Positions 31,901 to 39,620 of a stretch of DNA of 64,000 bases are shown here, in pieces. The number at the start of each line of letters is the position of its first letter. The stretch's first letter is position 1. The notes beneath the pieces are model-generated. The model searched no databases. It was not told where the DNA came from and saw only the letters and a program-made list of their open reading frames with translations. Origin of the DNA: Bryobacterales bacterium KBS 96. GTDB taxonomy: Bacteria > Acidobacteriota > Terriglobia > Bryobacterales > Bryobacteraceae. The stretch lies in assembly GCA_000381625.1 (NCBI GenBank), contig KB906767.1, positions 6,626,629 through 6,690,628 of the forward strand, read 5' to 3'. Both the position numbers and the translations under genes were made by a program.

Positions 31901-32246
31901 CACGCCGAAAGGCAATCCAAAAGACGGACAGCCCTGGTTTACGCCGAACGTCTGTAGTGCGGCAGTAACCACGGATTGCTTTGCCCAGCCTGGCAATCTC
32001 CAGTTTGGTAACCTTGGCCCAAATGTCATCAGTGGTCCGGGATCATGGTCTCTTGACGCCTCCATCTTTCGGACGTTCGCCTTCACGGAGCGCTTCCATC
32101 TCCAGATTCGTGGTGAAGCCTTCAGCGTGATGAATACGCCGACCTGGGACAACCCGGATACAAACATTGGGAACCAGACGTTCGGCTATATCACCAGCGC
32201 GGAAGGCAATCGAACCATACAGTTGGGCGCAAAAGTATTCTTCTGA
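28914..32246 (+). CDS. Oar-like TonB-dependent outer-membrane receptor 1
   Basis: The 1110-residue protein has a signal peptide (FHLWVVVMLCASSVLRGQA, residues about 4-22). A carboxypeptidase-regulatory beta-sandwich follows (about 25-110; GTITDTSGAGVPGAQVTLTE, GNYSFPSLQPGSYTVSVEQQ), then a plug (about 120-240; QVNGQSRLANNLQFEGVDDN, GAVTNIVLKSGTNEFHGQAY) and a large beta-barrel ending in a terminal Phe (IQLGAKVFF), the signal for outer-membrane insertion. This is the Oar architecture typical of Acidobacteria, thought to import oligosaccharides or other large ligands. Position after the LacI gene suggests a carbohydrate substrate. Confidence 0.93.
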   Translation: MTRFHLWVVVMLCASSVLRGQAVNGSLIGTITDTSGAGVPGAQVTLTEANTGVERAATTASSGNYSFPSLQPGSYTVSVEQQGFQKAAREKVDVTVNSTVRVDLTLQPGSVNETITVTAATPPLKTDRADTGRTIESRTLEDLPVGAQRQFQTLTNLVPGTTRAFRPHSQFFNPQNALSTQVNGQSRLANNLQFEGVDDNTRTGLLQVMIPPIEALQTVDVSTSNFDAELGRATGAVTNIVLKSGTNEFHGQAYWYNRVSALSARNFFDPVRSHFVYNYVGGQAGGPIVKNKLFFFVDYLRQMDHRYNVDRYTLPLAPFRGGDFSASPTTIYDPTTGNRDGTGRAPFSDNIIPANRIQTIPQKIMGFVPLPNLPVSNNNPTNDYYELIPFVRNTNQYDVKGDYNPNEREHISVRYSYENPETTDGSSFGLAGGPHNGGFQGTGRQGTHDGAINWDHVFSPTFVMQMRAGVSRYRNDAQQFDYGTNASEELGVPGVNTQPFTSGLVGIQVDDYSNPLVGYSPSLPWIRAETNIDVVDNFSKTFSKHTLKFGADLRRIRDDLLQTETFGARGLVKYGENQTSLKTEGATEPSSYANSFASFLLDAPYNSGRDLPIIFPAYRAYQFFTYVNDQWLVTPKLTLNLGLRWELYPSATPAHTAGFSNYDPATNSLVIAGVGGNPLNLGRETHYNDFAPRFGLAYRVTEKTVVRGGFGISYSPFPDDSYAYNFPVKQNNSYTNDGGYGIATLPGGANVTLAQGFPAPTLVSIPDNGIIPNADINQLYFVVNKHFRQPYVESWNLAVQQALPGNFALDVAYVANHGVAQPCRCNINAATVVGLGNAGQPAFAQFGRTAETDFLFQGFSSSYNSLQVKLDRRFSNGLGITTAFTWGKALGYQDEDGGLAFYVNGQVPRNWKRLDFDRKFNFIQSYIYELPFGKGKKFLTHGVGGAILGGWQLNGILSILSGTPLNTDGIGFVGNDGVLAAPGNANTLNFFGGSIPTPKGNPKDGQPWFTPNVCSAAVTTDCFAQPGNLQFGNLGPNVISGPGSWSLDASIFRTFAFTERFHLQIRGEAFSVMNTPTWDNPDTNIGNQTFGYITSAEGNRTIQLGAKVFF

Positions 32247-32296
32247 TACGCGGGAACGGTCTCGCTGGAACAATTGCAAGATTTGGCACGTTAAGA

Positions 32297-32911
32297 AGTT
32301 GTCCGGCGTGTTACCGCACGAGGCGTGGGTGCTTCCGAAGCGGGACAAATGGACCGAGCGCTTTCATGGGTATCGCACGCTGGGCTACACGGTCGCTGCG
32401 CAAGCGCCAAATGGGCTGATCTATCTGATCACAAGCGAACCATCCATCTCAACAATTCGAAATGAATGAGAAGTGGATTCTATCCGATTCCGATGCTTCC
32501 GCCACGGCAGCATTGGGAGCCAACGCCAAATCGATAGCGGGCTCGCAGAACTACTCGAATGGACGGACACAGGCCAAGTGGTCGGGGAAGATCGACAGTG
32601 ACGGACGCTATGTGTTGGACGGCCAGGAAACATGGTTCTATCCGAGCGGTAAAAAGGAGTACCAGGTAGAGTATCGCGATGGGCACAAAGTCGGCTCCGA
32701 GATTCAGTGAGCCGAAGATGGAACTAAGATTTCGGAATGGGAACACCGCGGCGATGGAGTGAGCACCTGGACCGAATATTGGCCGAAGGGACAAAAGAAA
32801 CACGAATCAGAGTGGAAAGATGGCCGGTGCACCGGCGAAGCACAAGCTTGGGCGGCTTCCGGGAAACCGGCCGGTAAGTGGCTATTCGAAGACGGCCATC
32901 TGCAACGCTGA
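32297..32911 (+). pseudogene. Decayed sialidase-like/MORN-type gene fragment
   Basis: Fragments of one protein appear in different frames. One frame reads WTERFHGYRTLGYTVAAQAP then NGLIYLITS. From about 32434 the continuation switches frame to NHPSQQFEMNEKWILSDSDA, and that frame runs on from ATG 32462 through MORN-like strands (YSNGRTQAKWSGKI, WFYPSGKKEYQVEYRDGHK) to TGA at 32708-32710. After that stop the same frame stays open to 32911 with matching repeats (TEYWPKGQKKHESEWKDG). So there is one frameshift and one premature stop. The contiguous order fits the C-terminus of sialidase-like secreted proteins with MORN-type tails, and the N-terminal part is absent. The parent family name is from memory; the disruption is visible in the sequence. 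Confidence 0.6.
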
Positions 32912-32915
32912 TTTC

Positions 32916-34199
32916 TCATCCCTTAAGGCAGGGCTCGTCCGCTGTCCGGAAGTTTTCATCGCTCAGTCTCGCGGCTTGGGTCATTAGGTAATTCCGTTCC
33001 GGAATGCTCGTAGTTCGACCAGCCGCAGTCCGGTAATGTGCAATAGCCGCCTCGTAATCTCCGGCCAGTTCCAGCAGGTGGGCGCGAACGGCGTGGAGCC
33101 GATGATGTCCCGCGAGCCGTCCATCGGCGTCGAGCGCGTTCAGCAACTCCAGACCTGCGGACGGGCCGTGTACCATGGCCGTGGCAATGGCGTGATTGAG
33201 CACGACCATCGGATTGTCGGACATGCGCTTTAGCAAGTCATACAGAGCCAGGATCTGCGGCCAGTCGGTATCCTCCGCTCGGGCCGCTTCGTCATGAACG
33301 GCAGCAATGGCGGCCTGTAACTGGTAAGCGCCGATCGATCCCTTCGATAAGGTCGCGGTGAGGAGCGCGATGCCCTCGGAGATCTGCTTTCGATCCCACA
33401 AAAATCGATCCTGTTTCGTGAGCGGAATCAACTCGCCATCGGGTCCGGTCCGCGCCACGCGGCGCGCGTCCGTCAACAACATGAGCGCCAGTAACCCGGC
33501 AACCTCGCCATCATTCGGGAGCAAGTTGTGAACGGCGCGCGTCAACTGGATAGCCTCTCCGGACAGCTCGGGCCGCTGCAACTCAGGGCCGGCGCTGCTC
33601 GTGTAGCCTTCGTTGAAGATGAGATAAAGCACGTGCAGCACCGAGCGGAGCCGTTGGGCTTGCTCGTGGTGCGTCGGCAAACGAAACGGCGCGCCGGAAG
33701 CCTTGATGGTCTGCTTGGCCCGGCTAATCCGCTGCGCCATAGTCGCCTCGGGCACGAGGAAGGCGTGGGCAATTTCGGCAGTGGTTAGGCCGCCCACGGC
33801 CCGTAACGTCAAGGCGATTGCAGAGGGCGAAGTCAGAGCGGCATGACAGCACATAAAGAGCAGGATGAGCGTGTCGTCCCGCTCCGACTCACTCTCAACG
33901 TCGAGCGCCGGCGTCAATTGGTCCGTTGCCATCGCCGTGGCAGTTTCGCGACGCCGGCGAGCCAGTTCGCTGCGCAGGTGGTCGGCCATGCGCCGGGAGG
34001 CGACCTGAATTAGCCAGGCGCGAGGGTTCTCGGGAACGCCTTCCCGCGGCCATTGAAGTGCCGCAGCCAGCAATGCCTCTTGAACCGCGTCCTCGGCGGC
34101 GGCAAAGTCGCGGAAACGGCGAATGACCGCGCCGAGCACGTGGGGCGCAAGTTCGCGCAACAGATGCTCGGACTGCGCGTTTAATAATTCCGGCGCCAC
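32916..34199 (-). CDS. ECF42-type sigma factor with long C-terminal extension
   Basis: The 427-residue protein has sigma2 (residues about 10-85; VLGAVIRRFRDFAAAEDAVQEALLAA) and sigma4 (about 115-180; LTLRAVGGLTTAEIAHAFLVPEATMAQRISRAK). A helical, TPR-like extension (about 190-420) starts with the conserved LRSVLHVLYLIFNEGYTSS. This is the layout of the ECF42 group, which carries no anti-sigma gene and is paired with YCII/DGPF proteins. Exactly such a gene lies ten bases upstream. The extension is thought to be needed for activity control. Targets are probably the pair itself and a small regulon. Confidence 0.9.
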   Translation of the reverse strand: MAPELLNAQSEHLLRELAPHVLGAVIRRFRDFAAAEDAVQEALLAAALQWPREGVPENPRAWLIQVASRRMADHLRSELARRRRETATAMATDQLTPALDVESESERDDTLILLFMCCHAALTSPSAIALTLRAVGGLTTAEIAHAFLVPEATMAQRISRAKQTIKASGAPFRLPTHHEQAQRLRSVLHVLYLIFNEGYTSSAGPELQRPELSGEAIQLTRAVHNLLPNDGEVAGLLALMLLTDARRVARTGPDGELIPLTKQDRFLWDRKQISEGIALLTATLSKGSIGAYQLQAAIAAVHDEAARAEDTDWPQILALYDLLKRMSDNPMVVLNHAIATAMVHGPSAGLELLNALDADGRLAGHHRLHAVRAHLLELAGDYEAAIAHYRTAAGRTTSIPERNYLMTQAARLSDENFRTADEPCLKG

Positions 34200-34209
34200 A
34201 CAGATCTCG

Positions 34210-34605
34210 TCAAATGAATTCGTCCGGCGGGCCGGCCATTATTGGCCGGACTTCGATAGGCATGTTCAGCGGAATCCCGCCGAGTCCCGGCGCCGCCGAT
34301 GCTCGTGCGGCAATCGCATAGGCTTGTTCGGGGGAGTCGACTTCGACGATCCAATAGCCGGCGAGAAATTCTTTGGACTCCGGAAACACGCCGTCCGTGA
34401 TCGGCGTTCCATCTTTGCCGGCCCGCACCAGCTTGGCTTGCTCCGGAAAGGATAACCCTTCAGCGGACACCAACTCGCCGGATTCGCGGAGCGCCGTATT
34501 CAAGGTCTTCATGAATGCGATGTGTGCCTGGATGTCTTTCTTGGGCCAGGAGGGGAACCCCTCGGAACCCGCCTTCATGGTGTTCATCATCAAGATGTAT
34601 TTCAT
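34210..34605 (-). CDS. YCII/DGPF-domain protein, partner of the ECF42 sigma factor
   Basis: The 131-residue protein matches the DGPF/YCII-related family: MKYILMMNTMKA at the N-terminus, GLSFPEQAKLVRAG, TPITDGVFPESKEFLAGYWIVE and the C-terminal GIPLNMPIEVRPI. The name-giving motif is DGVF here rather than DGPF. It is first in a two-gene minus-strand operon with the sigma factor (ten-base gap), the conserved pairing for ECF42. The biochemical role is not known; YCII proteins have a ferredoxin-like fold with a possible His/Asp active site. Confidence 0.88.
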   Translation of the reverse strand: MKYILMMNTMKAGSEGFPSWPKKDIQAHIAFMKTLNTALRESGELVSAEGLSFPEQAKLVRAGKDGTPITDGVFPESKEFLAGYWIVEVDSPEQAYAIAARASAAPGLGGIPLNMPIEVRPIMAGPPDEFI

Positions 34606-34887
34606 CTTTTCTGCTCCTCTCTATTCTCACGCGCCGGAACCGGTGCGTTCATAGATGGGTCGGAGCAAGCGGCACATTCTCGACATTGTGGAGAAAGACG
34701 ATCCAAGAAAAGATCGGCAAAAGAATGGCGCCGCCATTGTGCATTTCGTCGCTTGCCGGCGCCGGTTACACGGCTTCCAGTTTATTGGGAAAGCTGCTGG
34801 AGCCGGAAAACCTCAATATCCGGCAAGCGCGCATTTAAAGGCGTCTTTAGTAGCGGCAACTTTTGCCCAAAGCACTGGGAGGCCGTC
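34606..34887. other. Intergenic region, possible fragment only
   Basis: This gap lies between the YCII gene and the aldose-epimerase stop, both on the minus strand, and holds the YCII/sigma promoter. A plus-strand frame around 34724-34838 reads protein-like (MAPPLCISSLAGAGYTAS, ending LNIRQARI) but has no start context and no recognised family, so it is at best a remnant. No terminator is clear. Confidence 0.3.
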
Positions 34888-35865
34888 TCACGGCATCGAC
34901 GGCTCTACCCAGAACTCTTCTTCCCAGGTTCCCCGCGGAGCGATGTGCTGCAAGCCTTCATATCCCCCGGCGTGCGCCAGATTGAATGCATTGGTGATCG
35001 CAGTCATCGGCTCGATACAGATGAAATCCCGATTCCGCGGCGCATACACTACTGCCACGGAGTACTTCGGGCCGAAGCCTACGCGAATGCCGGTGTTTCC
35101 GCAGCACGCGTTGACCTCCGCATGCCGGCCCCCATTCCGAACAAGATCGGTGAAGACATCGTCGGGATAGACGCCTTGTAACGAGAGTCGTTCAGGCGAA
35201 ATCGCGATTTTTTCTCCCGTTGGAATATTGTTCTGGTTCAGCGCCAAGCGCGTTCGTGCGGGAACGTCAAGGGCCCAATTTTCACGAGAGGTCTCAGGCA
35301 GCCTGAAATACGGGTGGAAGCCGATGGACACGGCAAGGGGTTCCGTGCTCTGACTAATCATTCGCACCGAGACATGCAATCGCCCGTCGCGGACAGTGTG
35401 TGTCATTTCAAGCTGGTGCGCAAACGGGAACTGGGCCATGGATGCGGGTTTCGTGGTGAAATCGTAGCGGCAGATCAGTTGCGCGCCCGTGTTATCGGCG
35501 GAAGCGCTCTCCACTTCCCACGGCTCGAAAAGCATTAGGCCGTGAATGGGCTGGTTGTTGGGATCTTCACGGATGTTGCCCAAGTCTCGGTTAATCAGGT
35601 ATGGTTTGCAATTGATCCAGTACCGGTCCTGGTCGAGCCGGTTGGCCCATGGGGCCAGAAATGGGATTCCGAACAGCAGTTTCTTGTCGCGGAGGGATCT
35701 GAGGGACTGCTCCGGCCGCCATAGAAAATCGTGTCCGTGGTGAAGCATCTCGAAGGCGTTATTGCCAATTTCGGGAGCTATCGAAACATGCAAGTCCGCT
35801 GCCCGGTCGGCGAGCCGGATCGTCCGGAAGCCGTCCTGTTCAATTTCGTCGATGGCGTAACGCAT
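34888..35865 (-). CDS. Aldose 1-epimerase family protein
   Basis: The 325-residue protein has the galactose-mutarotase beta-sandwich: FGIPFLAPWANRL (about 65-77), catalytic-type His in NNQPIHGLM (about 108), a second His in SIGFHPYFRLP (about 173), and the catalytic Glu in FICIEPMTAITNAFN (about 283). It interconverts alpha and beta anomers of hexoses or related sugars. Its ATG shares one base with the TAA of the upstream LarA-like gene (TAATG), a sign of translational coupling. Substrate preference is unknown. Confidence 0.88.
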   Translation of the reverse strand: MRYAIDEIEQDGFRTIRLADRAADLHVSIAPEIGNNAFEMLHHGHDFLWRPEQSLRSLRDKKLLFGIPFLAPWANRLDQDRYWINCKPYLINRDLGNIREDPNNQPIHGLMLFEPWEVESASADNTGAQLICRYDFTTKPASMAQFPFAHQLEMTHTVRDGRLHVSVRMISQSTEPLAVSIGFHPYFRLPETSRENWALDVPARTRLALNQNNIPTGEKIAISPERLSLQGVYPDDVFTDLVRNGGRHAEVNACCGNTGIRVGFGPKYSVAVVYAPRNRDFICIEPMTAITNAFNLAHAGGYEGLQHIAPRGTWEEEFWVEPSMP

Positions 35866-37178
35866 TAGTGCGCGCTGGCCTCAACCGGCTTGCCGCCTGC
35901 CGCAACGGCTGCCTCTGACCAGCGTGCAAAATCACCCTTAGCATTGAAAGGAGCTTCGAACGGCTCCGAGACCGCTACGGCCTCCGGCGACAGGGCCGGA
36001 ACGAGTGTCTCGCTGACGTACATGTGCGCCAGTTCGAGCGTATTGCGGATGCGGCAATAAGTCACCGTGCTTAAATCTGCCTTGCCCACGGTCGGCGCGA
36101 TCCTTTCCAGGCACTCGCGGTCGGTCGAAAAGTGAATGGGCGTGCGAATGGCGGCAGGCGTGGAGGCAGTCAGCGAATTGATGTGTGTCGGCGCCCAGTC
36201 GATATCCGAGACAAGCCGGTCGTGGACAATATCGGCCATGCCAAGGCCGACACCGTTGTGATATGTGTTGCCGCTCAACGCACGGGCGAACAGCCTGTGT
36301 ATCTTCGGCGTGTTCGGAAACGGATTATACTGTCCGTGAACGCTGCGATTGATCACCTTCGTATCCATGCCGGCGCCGCTGATGTTTTTCCCTATTTCGT
36401 CCACGATCAGGACGTCAATTTCGGGCGCCGGCAGCTTGGCCATCCACGTTTTCGCTTCGGCCAGCAATTCTTCCTCGCGCTTCACCATGGCGGCTGCTCC
36501 GCCCGACGCCGAGACGGCAACAAGGCCCGCCGTCTCGTGATAGGCGCCCTCCTGAATGGCAAGTCCGCCGATCACTTTCCCGCTGGATAGCACCTTCGCG
36601 CCGACACTGCGAATGACGTTCTCGAGCCCCATGTTATAGGCAAGGGTGTGGTACTGCTGAGCTCCGGCGAACTTGCCGAGGCCGATCGCCATCATCTTGA
36701 ATAGCCCACTTTCAATCGATCCAGCGAAATCGGTATGCCACTTGACTCGGCCAACCAGGAAAACGGCATCGGCGTCAAATGCGTTCTTATCCATGAACGC
36801 CGAGATCCCTTCGGGAGTCTGGCCCAGCGGCACGACATCGAGGGAGCTGATGACCGGAACTCCCATAGTCGCTTCGTGAATCCCGTAATGCATTAGCACA
36901 TCGGCTTGGCCTTCCGCGGTCGCGGCCCCATGGCTGCCCATTGCGGGGAACAGGAAGGGTTGAACGCCACGTTCCTTCCAAAAGTCCACAACAGCTTTCA
37001 CGATGGTCGCGATGTTCGAAATGCCGCGGCTGCCTACGCCAATCGCCAGGCGTCCGCCGATGGGAACCCGGTTTACGAAATCGGCTTGCGAAAGCTCCTG
37101 CCGGATACGCTTCGGAATATCGGAAATGGTTCGGTCGGGGAAGCGCTGCTCGATCTGAACAAACCGCGGAAGGATCAT
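35865..37178 (-). CDS. LarA-like (DUF2088) nickel-pincer racemase family protein
   Basis: ATG 37178 (MILPRFVQIEQRFPD) is taken, as the earlier part of the frame to 37304 looks non-coding; this gives 437 residues. Family features: DLxx-type N-terminus, GVGSRGISN (about 48), FPAMGSHGAATAEGQ (about 77-91) with a ligand-type His, and VGRVKWHTDFAGSIESGLFKMM (about 143-164) with Lys and His in the region that holds the nickel-pincer cofactor in lactate racemase. These proteins racemise or epimerise 2-hydroxy acids. No larB, larC or larE maturation gene is in the window. It is coupled to the downstream aldose epimerase. Confidence 0.8.
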   Translation of the reverse strand: MILPRFVQIEQRFPDRTISDIPKRIRQELSQADFVNRVPIGGRLAIGVGSRGISNIATIVKAVVDFWKERGVQPFLFPAMGSHGAATAEGQADVLMHYGIHEATMGVPVISSLDVVPLGQTPEGISAFMDKNAFDADAVFLVGRVKWHTDFAGSIESGLFKMMAIGLGKFAGAQQYHTLAYNMGLENVIRSVGAKVLSSGKVIGGLAIQEGAYHETAGLVAVSASGGAAAMVKREEELLAEAKTWMAKLPAPEIDVLIVDEIGKNISGAGMDTKVINRSVHGQYNPFPNTPKIHRLFARALSGNTYHNGVGLGMADIVHDRLVSDIDWAPTHINSLTASTPAAIRTPIHFSTDRECLERIAPTVGKADLSTVTYCRIRNTLELAHMYVSETLVPALSPEAVAVSEPFEAPFNAKGDFARWSEAAVAAGGKPVEASAH

Positions 37179-37282
37179 GCTCTCAGCATACGACGGCCGC
37201 GACTTTCCTGGCTTCCTTCTTGCGGATGATCGATGCCGAAGCAACCCGCTTGCTGACGCAAGGCAGCTCTGAATCGAGGTAA

Positions 37283-37315
37283 GGGGGAAACGGAGCCCCC
37301 GCACGTGCGCGGGCT
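37283..37315 (-). terminator. Possible weak terminator after the amidase gene
   Basis: Positions 37294-37302 pair with 37307-37315 (eight pairs, one C/C or G/G mismatch, ACGT loop), 35 bases past the amidase stop. The following minus-strand run has only three T residues, so termination is uncertain. The same stem reads on both strands. Confidence 0.35.
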
Positions 37316-37349
37316 TTCGGTGGCCGGCGCGGCAGCGTGAACCGTGACG

Positions 37350-38840
37350 CTAATTCGCGTTAGCCATTTCCGCGTGGCTCAACGTGCTCGCGTACGCCGA
37401 AACGCCTTTGTATAGCGATTCGGCGATTTTCTTGCGCTGATCTTCGCGGCGCAGCAGCTTTGCGTCGTGCGGATTGCTGACAAATCCGATCTCAGCCAGA
37501 ATCGAGGGCATTGTCGCCCCGATCAGTACGACAAACGGAGCCTTCTTTACGCCGCGATTACGCGATTTCTTGTTCATGCGAACCGACATCGCATAAAGGG
37601 AGGTTTCCACTTTTTGCGCGAAATCGCGCGATTCTTCTACCTTCGCATTCAATACGGCTTTGTGCAACAGATCGTTCAACTCGAAAATGGAACTCGTCGA
37701 CGATGCGTTCTCGCGGGTCGCCAGCTTCAAGGCGTTCTGGTCGCTCGTGAAATTGAAATAGTAGGTTTCCACTCCGGTCGCGCTCGAAGCCGGGGAAGAG
37801 TTCGCGTGAATGGAAATGAACAGGTCGGCTTTTTCGATGTTTGCAATCCTCGTGCGCTCTTCGAGAGGAATGAACGTATCGTCATGGCGAGTGTAGATGA
37901 CGTCGGCGCCGAGTCTCTGTTCGATCATTTTGCCGAGACGCAGCGCCACGTCCAACACAAGATCCTTTTCCATCAAGCCGTTCGAACCGATGGTGCCGGT
38001 GTCGTGACCGCCATGGCCGGCATCGATCACGACCTTGTGGATCTTCAAGCCGAATACTCGCACTAACGAGCTGTTGTTCTGGTCCACGAGAGCCGGGGCC
38101 GCCGGTTCCGCGGCGACCTTCTGAACGGAAGGTCCGTCTCCGAGACTACTTCGGGTGCTGGCCGCGGCGTGGCGAGTCCTGGCGGAACGAGTGACGGGCA
38201 CACTATACCGGGGCGCCGTTATTCGAGGCTCGAGTACCGTCAGCATTGTCGCGGTCATCGTTACGTCCGGAAATGGCACTTGCGGAGCCGGGCCTGCCAG
38301 CAGAAGGTTGGGAGCTTCGGTGACCGCCGGTTTCACAACAGGGTCCCCGGCGGGAGCCGTGAAATGGATGCGCTCCGATCCTGTCCGGCTGCGCCGGGTG
38401 AGCATTTCGGGCGCGGCCGTGGATTTCGGTCGCAGCTCGATCATCAGCCGGTCGGGATTCACCAGTTGCGACGAAGAGAACTCGACGGGAACTTCCAGAT
38501 CGAAGACGATCCGTGTAACGCCCGGTTCGGTTTCAGCGACGCGGATTTGCCGGATGAGGCGGTCCCCTACGGGCATGACCTGAACGCCTTTATGCCGCCC
38601 CGCGGGTGGCCGCAGACCGCGTAAGTCGACAAACAGGCGCGGGGGATTGTCTAGATGATCCGACGTAATGTGGTATTCGCCATGCGTTTCAACCGCAATG
38701 CGTGTCACATTTCCGAAGGACCAGAAACGGATCGCCTCAATTCGCGCTTCGGCTGCGTCCAGTTGATACGACGGCGAACACAGCCGGGCTGCGGCCAACA
38801 CGGCGGCGAACGACAGAATTCTGCGGGAGACGCGAGGCAT
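37350..38840 (-). CDS. amiC: N-acetylmuramoyl-L-alanine amidase with AMIN domain
   Basis: The 496-residue protein has a signal peptide (residues about 1-29) and an AMIN domain (about 30-140; IRFWSFGNVTRIAVETHGEY, RLIRQIRVAETEPGVTRIVF), which binds peptidoglycan or targets the septum. A Pro/Ser-rich linker (about 145-255) leads to an Amidase_3 domain (about 265-490). The zinc site shows VVIDAGHGGHDTG (His), Glu in NGLMEKDLV, and His in LFISIHANSS, with catalytic Glu in PSILAEIGFVSN. It cleaves the amide between MurNAc and L-Ala during cell separation. The symbol reflects the AmiC/AmiB type, not proven orthology. Confidence 0.92.
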   Translation of the reverse strand: MPRVSRRILSFAAVLAAARLCSPSYQLDAAEARIEAIRFWSFGNVTRIAVETHGEYHITSDHLDNPPRLFVDLRGLRPPAGRHKGVQVMPVGDRLIRQIRVAETEPGVTRIVFDLEVPVEFSSSQLVNPDRLMIELRPKSTAAPEMLTRRSRTGSERIHFTAPAGDPVVKPAVTEAPNLLLAGPAPQVPFPDVTMTATMLTVLEPRITAPRYSVPVTRSARTRHAAASTRSSLGDGPSVQKVAAEPAAPALVDQNNSSLVRVFGLKIHKVVIDAGHGGHDTGTIGSNGLMEKDLVLDVALRLGKMIEQRLGADVIYTRHDDTFIPLEERTRIANIEKADLFISIHANSSPASSATGVETYYFNFTSDQNALKLATRENASSTSSIFELNDLLHKAVLNAKVEESRDFAQKVETSLYAMSVRMNKKSRNRGVKKAPFVVLIGATMPSILAEIGFVSNPHDAKLLRREDQRKKIAESLYKGVSAYASTLSHAEMANAN

Positions 38841-38907
38841 GCGGCGTTTTAGCGATCGGCTGATGCGACGCGTTCCTCCAGATCGGATTTATGCATGCAC
38901 TCGCCGG

Positions 38908-38935
38908 GGGTCAACACACCCGGACCGGTTGACCC
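38908..38935. promoter_or_regulatory. Inverted repeat upstream of the amidase gene
   Basis: GGGTCAAC (38908-38915) and GTTGACCC (38928-38935) form a perfect 8-bp inverted repeat with a 12-base spacer, 68-95 bases upstream of the amidase start and about 120 bases upstream of mobA. It could be a regulator site in this divergent region. No regulator is adjacent. Confidence 0.35.
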
Positions 38936-39053
38936 GTAGGCAAAACAACACCGAACGGTCCACAAAGTGCACTGCGGATTAAAACAAAACGGACGCACTA
39001 TGTTTACCTAATTATAGCCGTAGTTTCCTGTTTTTGGATGCTACCATTCTTCC

Positions 39054-39611
39054 ATGCGGCGAGCGGGCTTCATTCTGACAGGCGGAAGCAGCTCTCGGAT
39101 GGGACGCGACAAGGCGCTCTTGCCTTGGGGGGATTCGACTGTTGTCGAACATCTAGCGGCTTTGTTGCAGCCGCTGACCGGGACTGTCACACTGATCGGC
39201 CAACCCCAACGCTACCGTCATCTGACGATTCCCTGTATTCCCGATCTCCGGCCGGGCGCCGGGCCTTTGGGAGGAATTGAGACTGCGTTGGCCGGCACGG
39301 ATGCTACTGCCTGCCTCATTCTTGCCTGCGACATCCCCGGAATTCCGAGCACGTGGCTGATCGAGCTTTCTCGAACCGCTGAAAGGGGCGGCTCTCTCTT
39401 CACTGGCATCCGGGACTCGGCCGGCGCTCTCCACCCGCTATGCGCCGTGTATCGCCGCGAGAGTCTGGCGATCGTGCAGGACGCTCTCGACGCCGGCGAA
39501 CGCCGGGTACTTCGAGTGGTCGATCGGTTGAATCCGGTTTGGATTGGCGCTGCGGACGTGCTCGCGAACATCAATACTTCTGAGGAGTGGCGGGCGGCTC
39601 GCAGCCGCTAA
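39054..39611 (+). CDS. mobA: Molybdenum cofactor guanylyltransferase
   Basis: The 185-residue protein has the MobA nucleotidyltransferase signature ILTGGSSSRMGRDKALLPWG (residues 7-26), then PDLRPGAGPLGGIETAL (about 63-79) and the metal-binding LILACDIPGIP (about 88-98). It attaches GMP from GTP to molybdopterin. Length is normal. No other molybdenum-cofactor gene is nearby. It is followed nine bases later by the MlaF-type ATPase gene, so the two may share a transcript by chance of position. Confidence 0.92.
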   Translation: MRRAGFILTGGSSSRMGRDKALLPWGDSTVVEHLAALLQPLTGTVTLIGQPQRYRHLTIPCIPDLRPGAGPLGGIETALAGTDATACLILACDIPGIPSTWLIELSRTAERGGSLFTGIRDSAGALHPLCAVYRRESLAIVQDALDAGERRVLRVVDRLNPVWIGAADVLANINTSEEWRAARSR

Positions 39612-39620
39612 TTTCGTTCA

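Noticed and set aside
38841..39053. TATAAT-like box at 39011-39016 (minus strand) as amidase promoter
   Set aside because: No acceptable -35 box at the right distance, and it lies about 170 bases from the gene; left unannotated.
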